From Cellvibrionaceae bacterium (GTDB lineage: Bacteria; Pseudomonadota; Gammaproteobacteria; Pseudomonadales; Cellvibrionaceae), in assembly GCA_030597965.1 (NCBI GenBank), contig JAUVQU010000181.1:1-5099 (forward strand): a DNA stretch of 5,099 bases. The letters are read 5' to 3'. Below, in pieces: positions 1 through 5,099 of the stretch (position 1 is its first letter; the number at the start of each line of letters is the position of its first letter). A program made the translations under genes and the position numbers. The notes below the pieces were generated by a model, which was given only the letters and a program-made list of their open reading frames with translations, ran no database searches and was not told the DNA's origin.

Positions 1-1309
1 CACGCATATGGTGCGGCAACACTGGATCATCCGCCTGGCCAGCCTTTTTAACCGCTTCAGGGAATTTAGCTGGATGAGCTGTCGCCAGGCAGATCATGGG
101 GATATCCGTGCGACGACGGGTCTTACGTGCAGCCTGAACACCAATCGCCGTGTGTGGGTCGAGCAAGTATTCAGTACGGTCAAACACATCAGAAATAACT
201 TTAATCATTTCGTCATCGTCTAAACGGTAGCTGCTGAACAATTCTCTAACGGTTGATAAAGCCTCTTCACTCAAGTTCATGGACCCTGACTTAAACTCTT
301 CCATCAGCTGCTGGATTGATTCGCCATTACGGCCATACAAATCAAACAACAAACGCTCGAAGTTAGATGACACCATGATGTCCATTGATGGCGACAACGA
401 GTGGATCAAATCCTGCTTTGAGTGATCGTTGTTACTGATGCAACGGTGCAAAATGTCGTTAGCGTTAGTAGCGATAATCAGCTGATCAATCGGCAAGCCC
501 ATTTGTTTGGCCAGATAGCCCGCAAAGATATCGCCAAAGTTACCCGTTGGCACAGAGAAAGATACGGGGCGCGCAGGGGCACCCAAAGCCAAGCCGGCAT
601 AAAAATAATAGACGATCTGCGCCATGATGCGCGCCCAGTTGATGGAGTTTACGGCCACCAATTGACGATCTTCCGGCAGGAAGGATTGGTCACCAAAGCT
701 GGCTTTCACCATGTTCTGACAATCGTCAAAGTTACCTTCCACCGCAATGTTATGAACGTTTTTATCCAGCACACTGGTCATCTGGCGACGCTGCACATCG
801 GATACACGTTTATTCGGGTGCAGGATAAAAATATCGATGTTATCGCAGTGGCGACAACCCTCAATCGCAGCTGAACCTGTATCGCCAGAAGTAGCACCCA
901 TCACTACCACTTTTTGATCGCGCTTTTTCAGAATGTAATCCAGCAAATTACCCAGGAACTGCAGGGCGAAATCTTTAAACGCCAGTGTTGGACCCTGGAA
1001 CAACTCCAGAATGAATTCGTTATGACCTGTCTGTACCAATGGCGCAATCGCATCGTGACGGAAGGTGGCGTAGGAATCGTCGATTAGCTTTTGCAGGTCC
1101 GCGTCTGGAATTTCGCCGGCAACAAACGGGGCAATGATTTTAAAAGCCAGCTTCTCGTAGCTTAGGCCGGCCCAGGAAGCGATCTCTTCCTGGCTGAATT
1201 TAGGCAGAGTTTCCGGAATGTATAGACCGCCATCGGTGGCGAGCCCTGTCAGAACGACATCTTCAAAACTTAACGCAGGAGCCTGACCACGGGTGCTGAT
1301 GTATTTCAC
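1..1309 (-). CDS. thrC: Threonine synthase, 3' end cut off by the window edge
   Basis: Catalyses the PLP-dependent conversion of O-phosphohomoserine to threonine and phosphate, the last step of threonine synthesis, in the cytoplasm. I translated the minus strand from a GTG at 1309: 436 complete codons with no stop before the window edge. Threonine synthases of this class have about 465-470 residues, so roughly the last 30 are missing. The N-terminus begins KYISTRGQAP, typical of the family. The PLP-lysine motif GPTLAFKDFALQF places the Schiff-base lysine at K112. GATSGDTGSAA (138-148) and PTGNFGD (254-260) are the substrate and cofactor phosphate-binding loops of fold-type II PLP enzymes. The GTG start is supported by GAGGT six bases upstream and by the conserved N-terminus; no better ATG exists. 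It lies 204 bases downstream of hom with its own promoter. Nothing is broken in the visible part. Confidence 0.97.
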   Translation of the reverse strand, partial: MKYISTRGQAPALSFEDVVLTGLATDGGLYIPETLPKFSQEEIASWAGLSYEKLAFKIIAPFVAGEIPDADLQKLIDDSYATFRHDAIAPLVQTGHNEFILELFQGPTLAFKDFALQFLGNLLDYILKKRDQKVVVMGATSGDTGSAAIEGCRHCDNIDIFILHPNKRVSDVQRRQMTSVLDKNVHNIAVEGNFDDCQNMVKASFGDQSFLPEDRQLVAVNSINWARIMAQIVYYFYAGLALGAPARPVSFSVPTGNFGDIFAGYLAKQMGLPIDQLIIATNANDILHRCISNNDHSKQDLIHSLSPSMDIMVSSNFERLLFDLYGRNGESIQQLMEEFKSGSMNLSEEALSTVRELFSSYRLDDDEMIKVISDVFDRTEYLLDPHTAIGVQAARKTRRRTDIPMICLATAHPAKFPEAVKKAGQADDPVLPHHMR

Positions 1310-1315
1310 GATATA

Positions 1316-1320
1316 ACCTC
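1316..1320 (-). promoter_or_regulatory. Ribosome binding site of thrC (supports GTG start)
   Basis: GAGGT on the minus strand, with a six-base spacer to the GTG at 1309-1307. It decides the start, because no ATG is nearby at the conserved N-terminus. Confidence 0.75.
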
Positions 1321-1336
1321 AATAAAAAGTGCGCGC

Positions 1337-1364
1337 ATTATAGCGCTGCGGCGGGTTTAAACAA
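1337..1364 (-). promoter_or_regulatory. Predicted sigma-70 promoter of thrC
   Basis: On the minus strand a perfect -10 TATAAT (1342-1337) lies 16 bases after TTGTTT (1364-1359), a weak -35 matching TTGACA at three positions. Transcription would start near 1330, leaving a leader of about 20 bases that holds the GAGGT ribosome binding site. This lets thrC be transcribed independently of hom, although read-through from hom is not excluded. The -10 is strong by eye; the -35 is less certain. Confidence 0.65.
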
Positions 1365-1368
1365 ACCC
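1353..1368. repeat. Perfect dyad GGGTTT-AAAC-AAACCC over the thrC -35
   Basis: Six-base arms GGGTTT (1353-1358) and AAACCC (1363-1368) flank four bases and cover the thrC -35 hexamer completely. No T-run follows on the minus strand, so it does not look like a terminator for hom. The placement suggests an operator, but the binding protein is unknown and chance is possible. Confidence 0.45.
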
Positions 1369-1407
1369 ACACTCTATTCAGTACTAAAATAGTGATTTTC
1401 GTATTCT

Positions 1408-1505
1408 GGTAAGGAAGGTGCGCGCACGGAGCATATACATATACGTGACTGAGCGAGCACGAACCTACCAAGCGTTGGCGCCACGAGGCGTCGAAGCCAG
1501 GGCAA
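1408..1505. repeat. GC-rich, hairpin-rich intergenic element between hom and thrC
   Basis: This stretch is denser in short inverted repeats than its surroundings. An imperfect long dyad has arms at 1408-1427 and 1451-1469, sharing GGTA, GG, GTGC and CGC blocks with their complements. It encloses an AT-rich centre in which CATATA is repeated in tandem. Arm one contains the perfect palindrome GTGCGCGCAC (1418-1427). On the other side are two small hairpins: CCAA-GCG-TTGG (1468-1478) and CGCC-ACGA-GGCG (1479-1490). No open reading frame is convincing here. It may be one copy of a dispersed intergenic repeat or a structured 3' region of the hom transcript. Family membership cannot be decided from one copy. 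Confidence 0.4.
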
Positions 1506-1513
1506 AAAGTGTA

Positions 1514-2818
1514 TTAACCGAGTGTTTCTACTCGGATGCGCGTCACCTGACCGATAATCGCGTCTAGCGCCTCGATCTGGTTCACCGCATTCAACAAGTT
1601 TTTCTCTTGAGTGCGATTAGTAAGCAGCATCAATGGTACATCCGATGCGCCATTAGCTGGCTCTTTCTGTATCACGGCTTCAATACTAATATCCAAACCA
1701 CTCAGGATTTTAGTGACTTCGGACAAAACACCCGGCTTATCCTCTGCTTCCATACGCAAGTAGTAGGCTGTTTCAATTTCTTCAATCGGCAATATAGGGA
1801 AGTCTTGCAAACTACCCGCAGCAAAACCAAGGTGAGCAACCGTAGTCTGCTGCCCACTGCCCAACGTACGAGCTAAATCCACAACATCAGCAACCACAGC
1901 CGAAGCCGTTGGCTCTGCACCAGCGCCTGGGCCGTAGTATAAGGTTGGACCGACCGCATCGCCCTTCACAAGCACTGCGTTCATTACGCCATCAACATTA
2001 GCGATTAAACGCTTTTTAGGAATGAGTGTCGGATGCACACGTAATTCAACACCCGCTTCGGACTGGCGAGCCACACCCAGGTGCTTAATGCTGTATCCAA
2101 ATTCATCGGCATGTACGACATCTTCAGGGGCAATTTCACTAATACCTTCGGTGAAGATGGAATTGAATTGCAGAGGCATACCAAAAGCAATAGAGGCTAA
2201 AATAACCAGCTTATGCGCCGCATCAATACCTTCTACATCAAACGTAGGGTCTGCTTCAGCGTAGCCCAACTCCTGCGCCTCTTTCAGCACATCGGCAAAG
2301 TCACGACCTTTGTCGCGCATTTCGGTAAGAATGAAGTTACCGGTACCGTTGATGATGCCCGCCAACCATTCAATTTTATTGGCCGACAAGCCTTCACGCA
2401 GGGCTTTAATTATAGGAATACCACCGGCCACGGCCGCTTCATAGGCGATAGTGACGCCTTTGGCTTCGGCTTTAGCGAATAATTCGTTACCGAACTCAGC
2501 GATCAAGGCCTTATTGGCTGTGACTACATGCTTGCCGTTAGCGATGGCTTCTTCGACCAGCTCTTTAGCAATACCGGTGCCGCCGATCAGCTCAACAACA
2601 ACTTCTACTTCTGGGTTTCGAGCAACATCGAACACATCACGCGTTACGTTGCTATTAGAGGTGTCACAGGCTGGATTGTCCCGACGGGCGCCGATCTGCT
2701 CAATAATGATGTCGGTACCGGCTCGGGCACTAATCTCACGCTGATTGCGAGTTAATACATTAAAAGTACCACTACCGACGGTACCCAACCCACATATGCC
2801 TATCTTTACCGGTTTCAA
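1514..2818 (-). CDS. hom: Homoserine dehydrogenase (monofunctional, ACT-regulated)
   Basis: Reduces L-aspartate 4-semialdehyde to L-homoserine with NAD(P)H, the branch point to threonine, isoleucine and methionine; cytoplasmic. The 434-residue length matches the bacterial monofunctional enzyme. An N-terminal Rossmann domain carries GLGTVG (10-15). The family signature spans residues 181-203, from AQELGYAEADPTFD to the end of GIDAAHK. D199 and K203 fit the catalytic pair known from the yeast enzyme, and K103 in ANKALIA is a further conserved lysine. A C-terminal ACT domain (about 352-428, containing EDKPGVLSEVTKILS) is the usual site of threonine feedback inhibition. The start is TTG (2818-2816), preceded by a strong purine-rich site. 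There is no aspartokinase domain, unlike E. coli ThrA. It has its own promoter after dsbC; thrC follows 204 bases downstream. Confidence 0.97.
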   Translation of the reverse strand: MKPVKIGICGLGTVGSGTFNVLTRNQREISARAGTDIIIEQIGARRDNPACDTSNSNVTRDVFDVARNPEVEVVVELIGGTGIAKELVEEAIANGKHVVTANKALIAEFGNELFAKAEAKGVTIAYEAAVAGGIPIIKALREGLSANKIEWLAGIINGTGNFILTEMRDKGRDFADVLKEAQELGYAEADPTFDVEGIDAAHKLVILASIAFGMPLQFNSIFTEGISEIAPEDVVHADEFGYSIKHLGVARQSEAGVELRVHPTLIPKKRLIANVDGVMNAVLVKGDAVGPTLYYGPGAGAEPTASAVVADVVDLARTLGSGQQTTVAHLGFAAGSLQDFPILPIEEIETAYYLRMEAEDKPGVLSEVTKILSGLDISIEAVIQKEPANGASDVPLMLLTNRTQEKNLLNAVNQIEALDAIIGQVTRIRVETLG

Positions 2819-2822
2819 AATT

Positions 2823-2832
2823 CACCTCTCCC
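2823..2832 (-). promoter_or_regulatory. Strong ribosome binding site of hom (fixes TTG start)
   Basis: GGGAGAGGTG on the minus strand lies four bases before the TTG at 2818. Strong complementarity to the 16S rRNA tail, together with the conserved KPVKIGICGLG N-terminus, supports TTG as the start. A strong site paired with a weak start codon is notable. Confidence 0.8.
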
Positions 2833-2864
2833 TAAACAAAGAAATATTCGCCATCAAATAAACA

Positions 2865-2893
2865 CCGTTAGGCCTAAAAGGCTATTGCAACGG
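2865..2893 (-). promoter_or_regulatory. Imperfect stem-loop in the hom leader
   Basis: In the predicted hom leader, CCGTT and AACGG (2893-2889 and 2869-2865) can pair around an inner GCCT-TTT-AGGC hairpin. A seven-codon reading frame (ATG at 2897, stop ending at 2874) overlaps it; it encodes MSVAIAF. It contains one Ile and no Thr, and has no clear ribosome binding site. No T-run follows the stem, so a classical threonine attenuator is not evident. The structure is real on paper; its function is open. Confidence 0.3.
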
Positions 2894-2917
2894 ACATCTT
2901 AGCGATAAAAAGGGAGC

Positions 2918-2946
2918 AGATTACTGACACGACCCTGCCCTGTCAA
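2918..2946 (-). promoter_or_regulatory. Predicted sigma-70 promoter of hom
   Basis: On the minus strand a perfect -35 TTGACA (2946-2941) is followed by an exact 17-base spacer and TAATCT (2923-2918). This -10 keeps the most conserved first, second and last positions. Transcription would begin near 2911, giving a leader of about 92 bases before the TTG start of hom. It sits 43 bases after the dsbC stop, so hom is probably not dependent on dsbC transcription. Confidence 0.7.
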
Positions 2947-2973
2947 TCACTAGAACTATGATCGCAAGGGCAG
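2935..2973. repeat. Inverted repeat between dsbC and hom, touching the hom -35
   Basis: Perfect seven-base arms CTGCCCT (2935-2941) and AGGGCAG (2967-2973). An inner ATCA/TGAT dyad (2947-2950 and 2960-2963) is placed symmetrically inside them. The left arm runs into the hom promoter and its last base is part of the -35. Read as RNA after the dsbC stop it would be a hairpin without a T-run. It could be an operator, a dsbC transcript end, or chance. Confidence 0.35.
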
Positions 2974-2988
2974 TCGTAGATATGAAGG

Positions 2989-3756
2989 TTACAGACCTAA
3001 CTTCCGGGCCATTTGATCCGCCGTGACATAACCCGGCAGTAGACTTCCATCCGCCAGGACAATGGCTGGCGTACCACGCACGCCCAATGCATTACCCAAT
3101 TCGTACTGCTCTGCAACCGAGCTGTTTTCACACACAGGCAGACTTAAACGAGTGTTGGCTTTTATTTTGGTTAGCGCTTCCTGCTTGTCATCCGCACACA
3201 TTACACCCACCATTTTCTGGGCCGATGCCGATGCCGCCCCAGCACGCGGGAAAGCCAGATAATTCACTTCTATGCCTTTAGCATTCATGGCGGGAACTTC
3301 ACGGTGCAGCTTGCGGCAGTAACCACAATCGATATCGGTAAATACATAAATAGACGCTTTTACCTCACCTTCTGGAGAAAAAGTCACCATATCGTCTTTA
3401 TCAATGGCTGCCATAGCCTCTTTGCGCTTGGGCAGCAGCAACTGGCTCTGCACATCGGTAAATCCGCCAGGCTCAATACCGTACAGCGTACCCGTGATGA
3501 AAAACTCCCCATCTTCACTCACATAGAGTAACGGGCCCGGACTTACCTGCACCTGGTACACATTCGGCATTGGAGAGTATTCCACCTTGCCGTAGGACAA
3601 ATCCGGTCGGCTGACGTGCAATTTTGCCAAGATATTCGATGCCACCACGCCAGGCACTTCTTTTGATGAATCAATTTCTTCAGCCATGATCTGCATAGAA
3701 AAGATCGCTGTCGTCAAAGCTAACAAGCTCACTAGTGATTTGAAACGGATTTGCAT
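2989..3756 (-). CDS. dsbC: Periplasmic thiol:disulfide isomerase DsbC
   Basis: Rearranges wrong disulfide bonds in periplasmic proteins; the family works as a V-shaped dimer kept reduced by DsbD. From the chosen ATG the product has 255 residues. A signal peptide is visible: basic MQIRFK, a hydrophobic stretch (about 7-20) and likely cleavage after IMA (A25). An N-terminal dimerisation domain follows (about 26-85), then a linker and a thioredoxin fold with the active site CGYC (144-147). C187 and C209 match the second, structural disulfide of E. coli DsbC, and T229-P230 (GVRGTPAIV) is the cis-proline loop. CGYC favours DsbC over DsbG. The frame stays open upstream to a GTG at 3831, but that would put about 25 residues before the signal peptide and begin inside a hairpin. 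An ATG at 3768 is the alternative start: AGGA directly abuts it but is 12 bases from the one chosen. Confidence 0.95.
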   Translation of the reverse strand: MQIRFKSLVSLLALTTAIFSMQIMAEEIDSSKEVPGVVASNILAKLHVSRPDLSYGKVEYSPMPNVYQVQVSPGPLLYVSEDGEFFITGTLYGIEPGGFTDVQSQLLLPKRKEAMAAIDKDDMVTFSPEGEVKASIYVFTDIDCGYCRKLHREVPAMNAKGIEVNYLAFPRAGAASASAQKMVGVMCADDKQEALTKIKANTRLSLPVCENSSVAEQYELGNALGVRGTPAIVLADGSLLPGYVTADQMARKLGL

Positions 3757-3835
3757 AATGTTATTCATTCCTAAAATAGAGTTTTGACCTGCAAAAAATA
3801 CATCTAAAGCAATTAAACTTTGGAGTGGCACAAAC

Positions 3836-3855
3836 GAGGCGAGTTCCCTCGCCTC
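3836..3855 (-). terminator. Hairpin after xerD, possible terminator
   Basis: A perfect eight-base stem GAGGCGAG / CTCGCCTC closes a GGAA loop on the minus strand, a stable GNRA-type tetraloop. It begins 17 bases after the xerD stop. Only a short GTTTG follows, so the T-run is weak. It may end xerD transcripts or protect their 3' ends; dsbC then needs its own promoter or read-through. I could not identify a clear dsbC promoter in 3757-3835. Confidence 0.5.
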
Positions 3856-3870
3856 TATTAATCATCTAAT

Positions 3871-3890
3871 CATCATCCTCGAGGATGATG
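3871..3890. repeat. Perfect 20-bp palindrome over the xerD stop codon
   Basis: The ten bases CATCATCCTC are followed immediately by their exact reverse complement. The site encodes the last XerD residues HHPRG and contains the stop. As RNA it would fold into an eight-base stem with a UCGA loop. The protein tail HHPRG is conserved in XerD relatives, which constrains part of the sequence. Together with the hairpin at 3836-3855 it makes two stem-loops in tandem at the end of xerD. Confidence 0.6.
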
Positions 3891-4790
3891 TTCCATATGT
3901 AAATTTTTCATTCGAGCATCTGCCACGTGGGTATATATCTGCGTGGTCGATAAATCACTGTGCCCCAACAACAACTGTACGACACGTAAATCGGCACCGT
4001 GGTTCACCAGATGCGTCGCAAATGCATGACGCAGTGTATGGGGTGACAGCTCAGAGTCAATACATGCCACCTGCGCCCAGTGCTTTATTCGATACCAAAA
4101 GGTTTGGCGCGTCATCTGTCGACCGCGCGTACTGGGGAATACAACTTCACTCGTGTCTTTTAACAACAATGGCCGAGACTCTTTCACGTAGCGGATCAGC
4201 CAATTAATCGCCTCATCACCGAGTGGCACTAAACGCTCCTTTCCACCCTTGCCCATCACACGAACCAACCCCTGCCGAAGATTCACTTGAGGTAAGGTCA
4301 AGCCAACCAACTCACTGACGCGCAGACCACAGGCGTAGAGTACTTCCAGCATGGTGCGATCGCGCAGCCCAATCACGTCCTCGGTGTCCGGCGCATCCAA
4401 TAAACGAATCACTTCCTGTTCGCTTAATGTTTTAGGTAATGGCCGCCCCTGCTTAGGGCTTTCAATTAATGCCGTTGGGTTTATGGGTATACGATTTTCA
4501 CGCACTTGATAGGTATAAAAGCCACGCACACAAGAAAGAAAACGTGCCGTTGAGCGTGCCGAAATATTCTTCTGAATACGATACGCCAAGTATCGCCCGA
4601 TATCAGCGTCACTCATAGCCAATAGCGTTAAGGCCTGCGAGAACCCCCACTGCGCGAATGCCATCAAATCTCGACGATAGGAATCCAGGGTGCTATCACT
4701 CAGGCCTTTTTCTACCCAAATAGCATCCAGATAAAGGTCGATAATGGTTTGATCACCGGCGTGCAGTTGAGCTACTGAACCTTTCCCCAT
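3873..4790 (-). CDS. xerD: Site-specific tyrosine recombinase XerD
   Basis: With XerC it resolves chromosome dimers at dif near the division septum, activated by FtsK. From the ATG at 4790 the product has 305 residues; the family norm is about 298. The N-terminal SAM-like DNA-binding domain (about 13-100) contains YLDAIWVEKGLSDSTLDSYR. The catalytic domain shows every expected residue: R157 (ACGLRVSEL), K181 (MGKGGKERLVPLG), H251 and R254 (SPHTLRHAFATHL), H277 (LLGHSDLSTTQ) and the nucleophile Y286 (QIYTHV). Spacings between the last four match E. coli XerD. The frame is open upstream to 4967, but those 59 codons read through REP repeats and resemble no XerD, so I reject them. An AGGT with a seven-base spacer precedes ATG 4790. 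XerD rather than XerC is favoured by the dsbC neighbour and the HHPRG tail. Confidence 0.96.
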   Translation of the reverse strand: MGKGSVAQLHAGDQTIIDLYLDAIWVEKGLSDSTLDSYRRDLMAFAQWGFSQALTLLAMSDADIGRYLAYRIQKNISARSTARFLSCVRGFYTYQVRENRIPINPTALIESPKQGRPLPKTLSEQEVIRLLDAPDTEDVIGLRDRTMLEVLYACGLRVSELVGLTLPQVNLRQGLVRVMGKGGKERLVPLGDEAINWLIRYVKESRPLLLKDTSEVVFPSTRGRQMTRQTFWYRIKHWAQVACIDSELSPHTLRHAFATHLVNHGADLRVVQLLLGHSDLSTTQIYTHVADARMKNLHMEHHPRG

Positions 4791-4839
4791 ACTTTTGACC
4801 TGTAGGAGCCAGCCCCAAGGTGAATGTCTGCCCAACAGA

Positions 4840-4863
4840 AAGAGAGGGCACCCTGGGGTGTGC
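4840..4863 (+). repeat. 24-base internal direct repeat, copy 1
   Basis: Identical to 4993-5016 over 24 bases (AAGAGAGGGCACC and so on to GTGTGC). The upstream 23 bases also align without gaps at about two thirds identity, back to a shared CAAGGTGAAT. It contains a CACC-CTGG-GGTG hairpin. This shows that the two units are related in their middle, not only at their REP ends. Confidence 0.85.
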
Positions 4864-4892
4864 TGGCGATATGTTGTTACACCCTGCCATAC

Positions 4893-4919
4893 CCTTCGCT
4901 TGCAAGGCAAGCTCCTACA
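4893..4919 (-). repeat. Intact REP element, minus orientation
   Basis: On the minus strand: head TGTAGGAG, stem CTTGC, loop CTT, stem GCAAG, then CGAAGG. A five-base perfect stem behind a GTAGGAG head closely resembles REP sequences of Pseudomonas, which are mobilised in trans by RAYT transposases (knowledge of the family). No RAYT gene is in this window. Confidence 0.75.
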
Positions 4920-4934
4920 CCAGCAGCCCTCTTT

Positions 4935-4962
4935 TGTAGGAGCCAGCCCTGCTGGTGAATGG
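4935..4962 (+). repeat. Intact REP element, plus orientation
   Basis: Head TGTAGGAG, stem CCAGC, loop CCT, stem GCTGG, tail TGAATGG. The first 15 bases (TGTAGGAGCCAGCCC) are identical to 4801-4815. GGTGAAT recurs 18 bases later at 4972-4978. Confidence 0.75.
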
Positions 4963-4992
4963 TTCACTCAAGGTGAATTCTTGCGTAGCAAC

Positions 4993-5016
4993 AAGAGAGG
5001 GCACCCTGGGGTGTGC
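4993..5016 (+). repeat. 24-base internal direct repeat, copy 2
   Basis: Exact copy of 4840-4863, 153 bases downstream of it. It is followed here by a GTGC-AGG-GCAC hairpin that unit 1 lacks. Confidence 0.85.
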
Positions 5017-5028
5017 AGGGCACCAAAA

Positions 5029-5055
5029 GTAGGCCCTCTTAAGGGAGCTCCTACA
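5029..5055 (-). repeat. Variant REP element, minus orientation
   Basis: The head TGTAGGAG is kept, but the hairpin is CCCT-TAAG-AGGG, and the head itself can pair: GTAGG (5054-5050) with CCTAC (5033-5029). It is the mirror partner of the REP at 4935 and shows that stem sequences vary while the head stays fixed. Confidence 0.6.
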
Positions 5056-5072
5056 CAAGCAACTCCCCATTT

Positions 5073-5099
5073 GTAAGGATTTGTCCTGCAAACGATAAA
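5073..5099 (+). repeat. Further REP-like hairpin at the window edge
   Basis: Head GTAAGGA, stem TTTGT, loop CCT, stem GCAAA (one G-U pair), tail CGATAAA. It follows the layout of the other REPs, with a shifted head and the same CCT loop as the REP at 4935. The array may continue to the right of the window. Confidence 0.55.

Larger units (their letters stand above)
4801..4919. repeat. REP doublet unit 1 (BIME-like)
   Basis: A 119-bp unit bounded by inverted ends TGTAGGAGC (4801) and GCTCCTACA (ending 4919). The left end is a degenerate plus-strand REP: the GTAGGAG head is followed by CCAGCCCC and then AAGGTGAATG, so its stem no longer pairs well. The right end is an intact minus-strand REP. 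Its middle holds a 24-base segment (4840-4863) found identically in unit 2. The unit ends 10 bases before the xerD start codon. Confidence 0.75.
4935..5055. repeat. REP doublet unit 2 (BIME-like)
   Basis: A 121-bp unit with the same inverted ends as unit 1, offset by 134 bp at the left end and 136 bp at the right. The left REP (4935-4962) is intact: GTAGGAG, then CCAGC-CCT-GCTGG, then TGAATGG. Its middle carries the second 24-base copy (4993-5016). The right REP (5029-5055, minus strand) has a different stem: CCCT-TAAG-AGGG inside an outer GTAGG/CCTAC pairing. A 15-base linker separates the two units. Confidence 0.75.

Noticed and set aside
422..874. 150-codon open frame on the plus strand
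   Set aside because: It lies entirely antisense to thrC, whose minus-strand translation is clearly threonine synthase. The plus-strand product resembles nothing I know.
1607..2755. Several plus-strand frames and one other minus-strand frame (2005-2190) of 61-97 codons within hom
   Set aside because: All are shadows of the hom coding sequence in other frames, without convincing ribosome binding sites.
2874..2897. MSVAIAF as a threonine-type leader peptide
   Set aside because: It has no Thr codons, only one Ile, no clear ribosome binding site and no following terminator, so I do not call it a gene.
3062..3531. Plus-strand frames of 64-75 codons within dsbC
   Set aside because: They are antisense to the DsbC thioredoxin-fold domain and show no protein-like motifs.
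3757..3831. Longer DsbC start at the GTG at 3831
   Set aside because: It would place about 25 residues before a clear signal peptide and overlap the loose end of the xerD hairpin.
4795..5076. 93-codon plus-strand frame with the repeated peptide KRGHPGVC
   Set aside because: The peptide repeat is only the 24-base DNA repeat read twice; the frame runs through REP hairpins.
4801..5099. CRISPR array
   Set aside because: Repeats are few, of mixed orientation, with variable stems and unequal spacing; the layout is that of REP/BIME elements.

Overview
The window comes from a gammaproteobacterial chromosome, most likely of the Pseudomonas/Cellvibrio-like branch (inference). The gene order xerD - dsbC - hom - thrC, all on the minus strand, is the order known from Pseudomonas. 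E. coli keeps only the xerD-dsbC part of it. Hom is the monofunctional homoserine dehydrogenase of about 434 residues, not an aspartokinase fusion. The REP-like repeats at the right end also resemble pseudomonad REP elements (a GTAGGAG head followed by a short hairpin). Base composition looks close to 50% GC.

Layout in transcription order, right to left. Positions 4791-5099 hold no gene; they carry a mosaic of REP-like hairpins arranged as two back-to-back units of about 120 bp plus one further REP at the edge. xerD (4790-3873) starts 10 bases inside this repeat cluster. Two compact hairpins lie at its end, one over the stop codon and one just downstream, and probably separate it from dsbC. 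dsbC (3756-2989) encodes a periplasmic disulfide isomerase with a signal peptide. A 170-base gap then carries a good sigma-70-type promoter and a leader of about 90 bases for hom (2818-1514), which starts with TTG. A 204-base gap follows, with a GC-rich, hairpin-rich element and a separate promoter with a perfect TATAAT for thrC. thrC starts with GTG at 1309 and runs off the left edge after 436 codons.

How the genes work together: Hom makes homoserine and ThrC performs the last step to threonine. Homoserine kinase (ThrB), which acts between them, is not in the window, as in Pseudomonas where it lies elsewhere. XerD (chromosome dimer resolution) and DsbC (periplasmic protein folding) are unrelated to threonine synthesis and are neighbours through conserved gene order. 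Each of the two threonine genes appears to have its own promoter.

I found no sign of a new multi-gene system. The most interesting parts are non-coding: the double REP unit against xerD, the hom-thrC intergenic element, and dyads overlapping the -35 regions of both threonine promoters.
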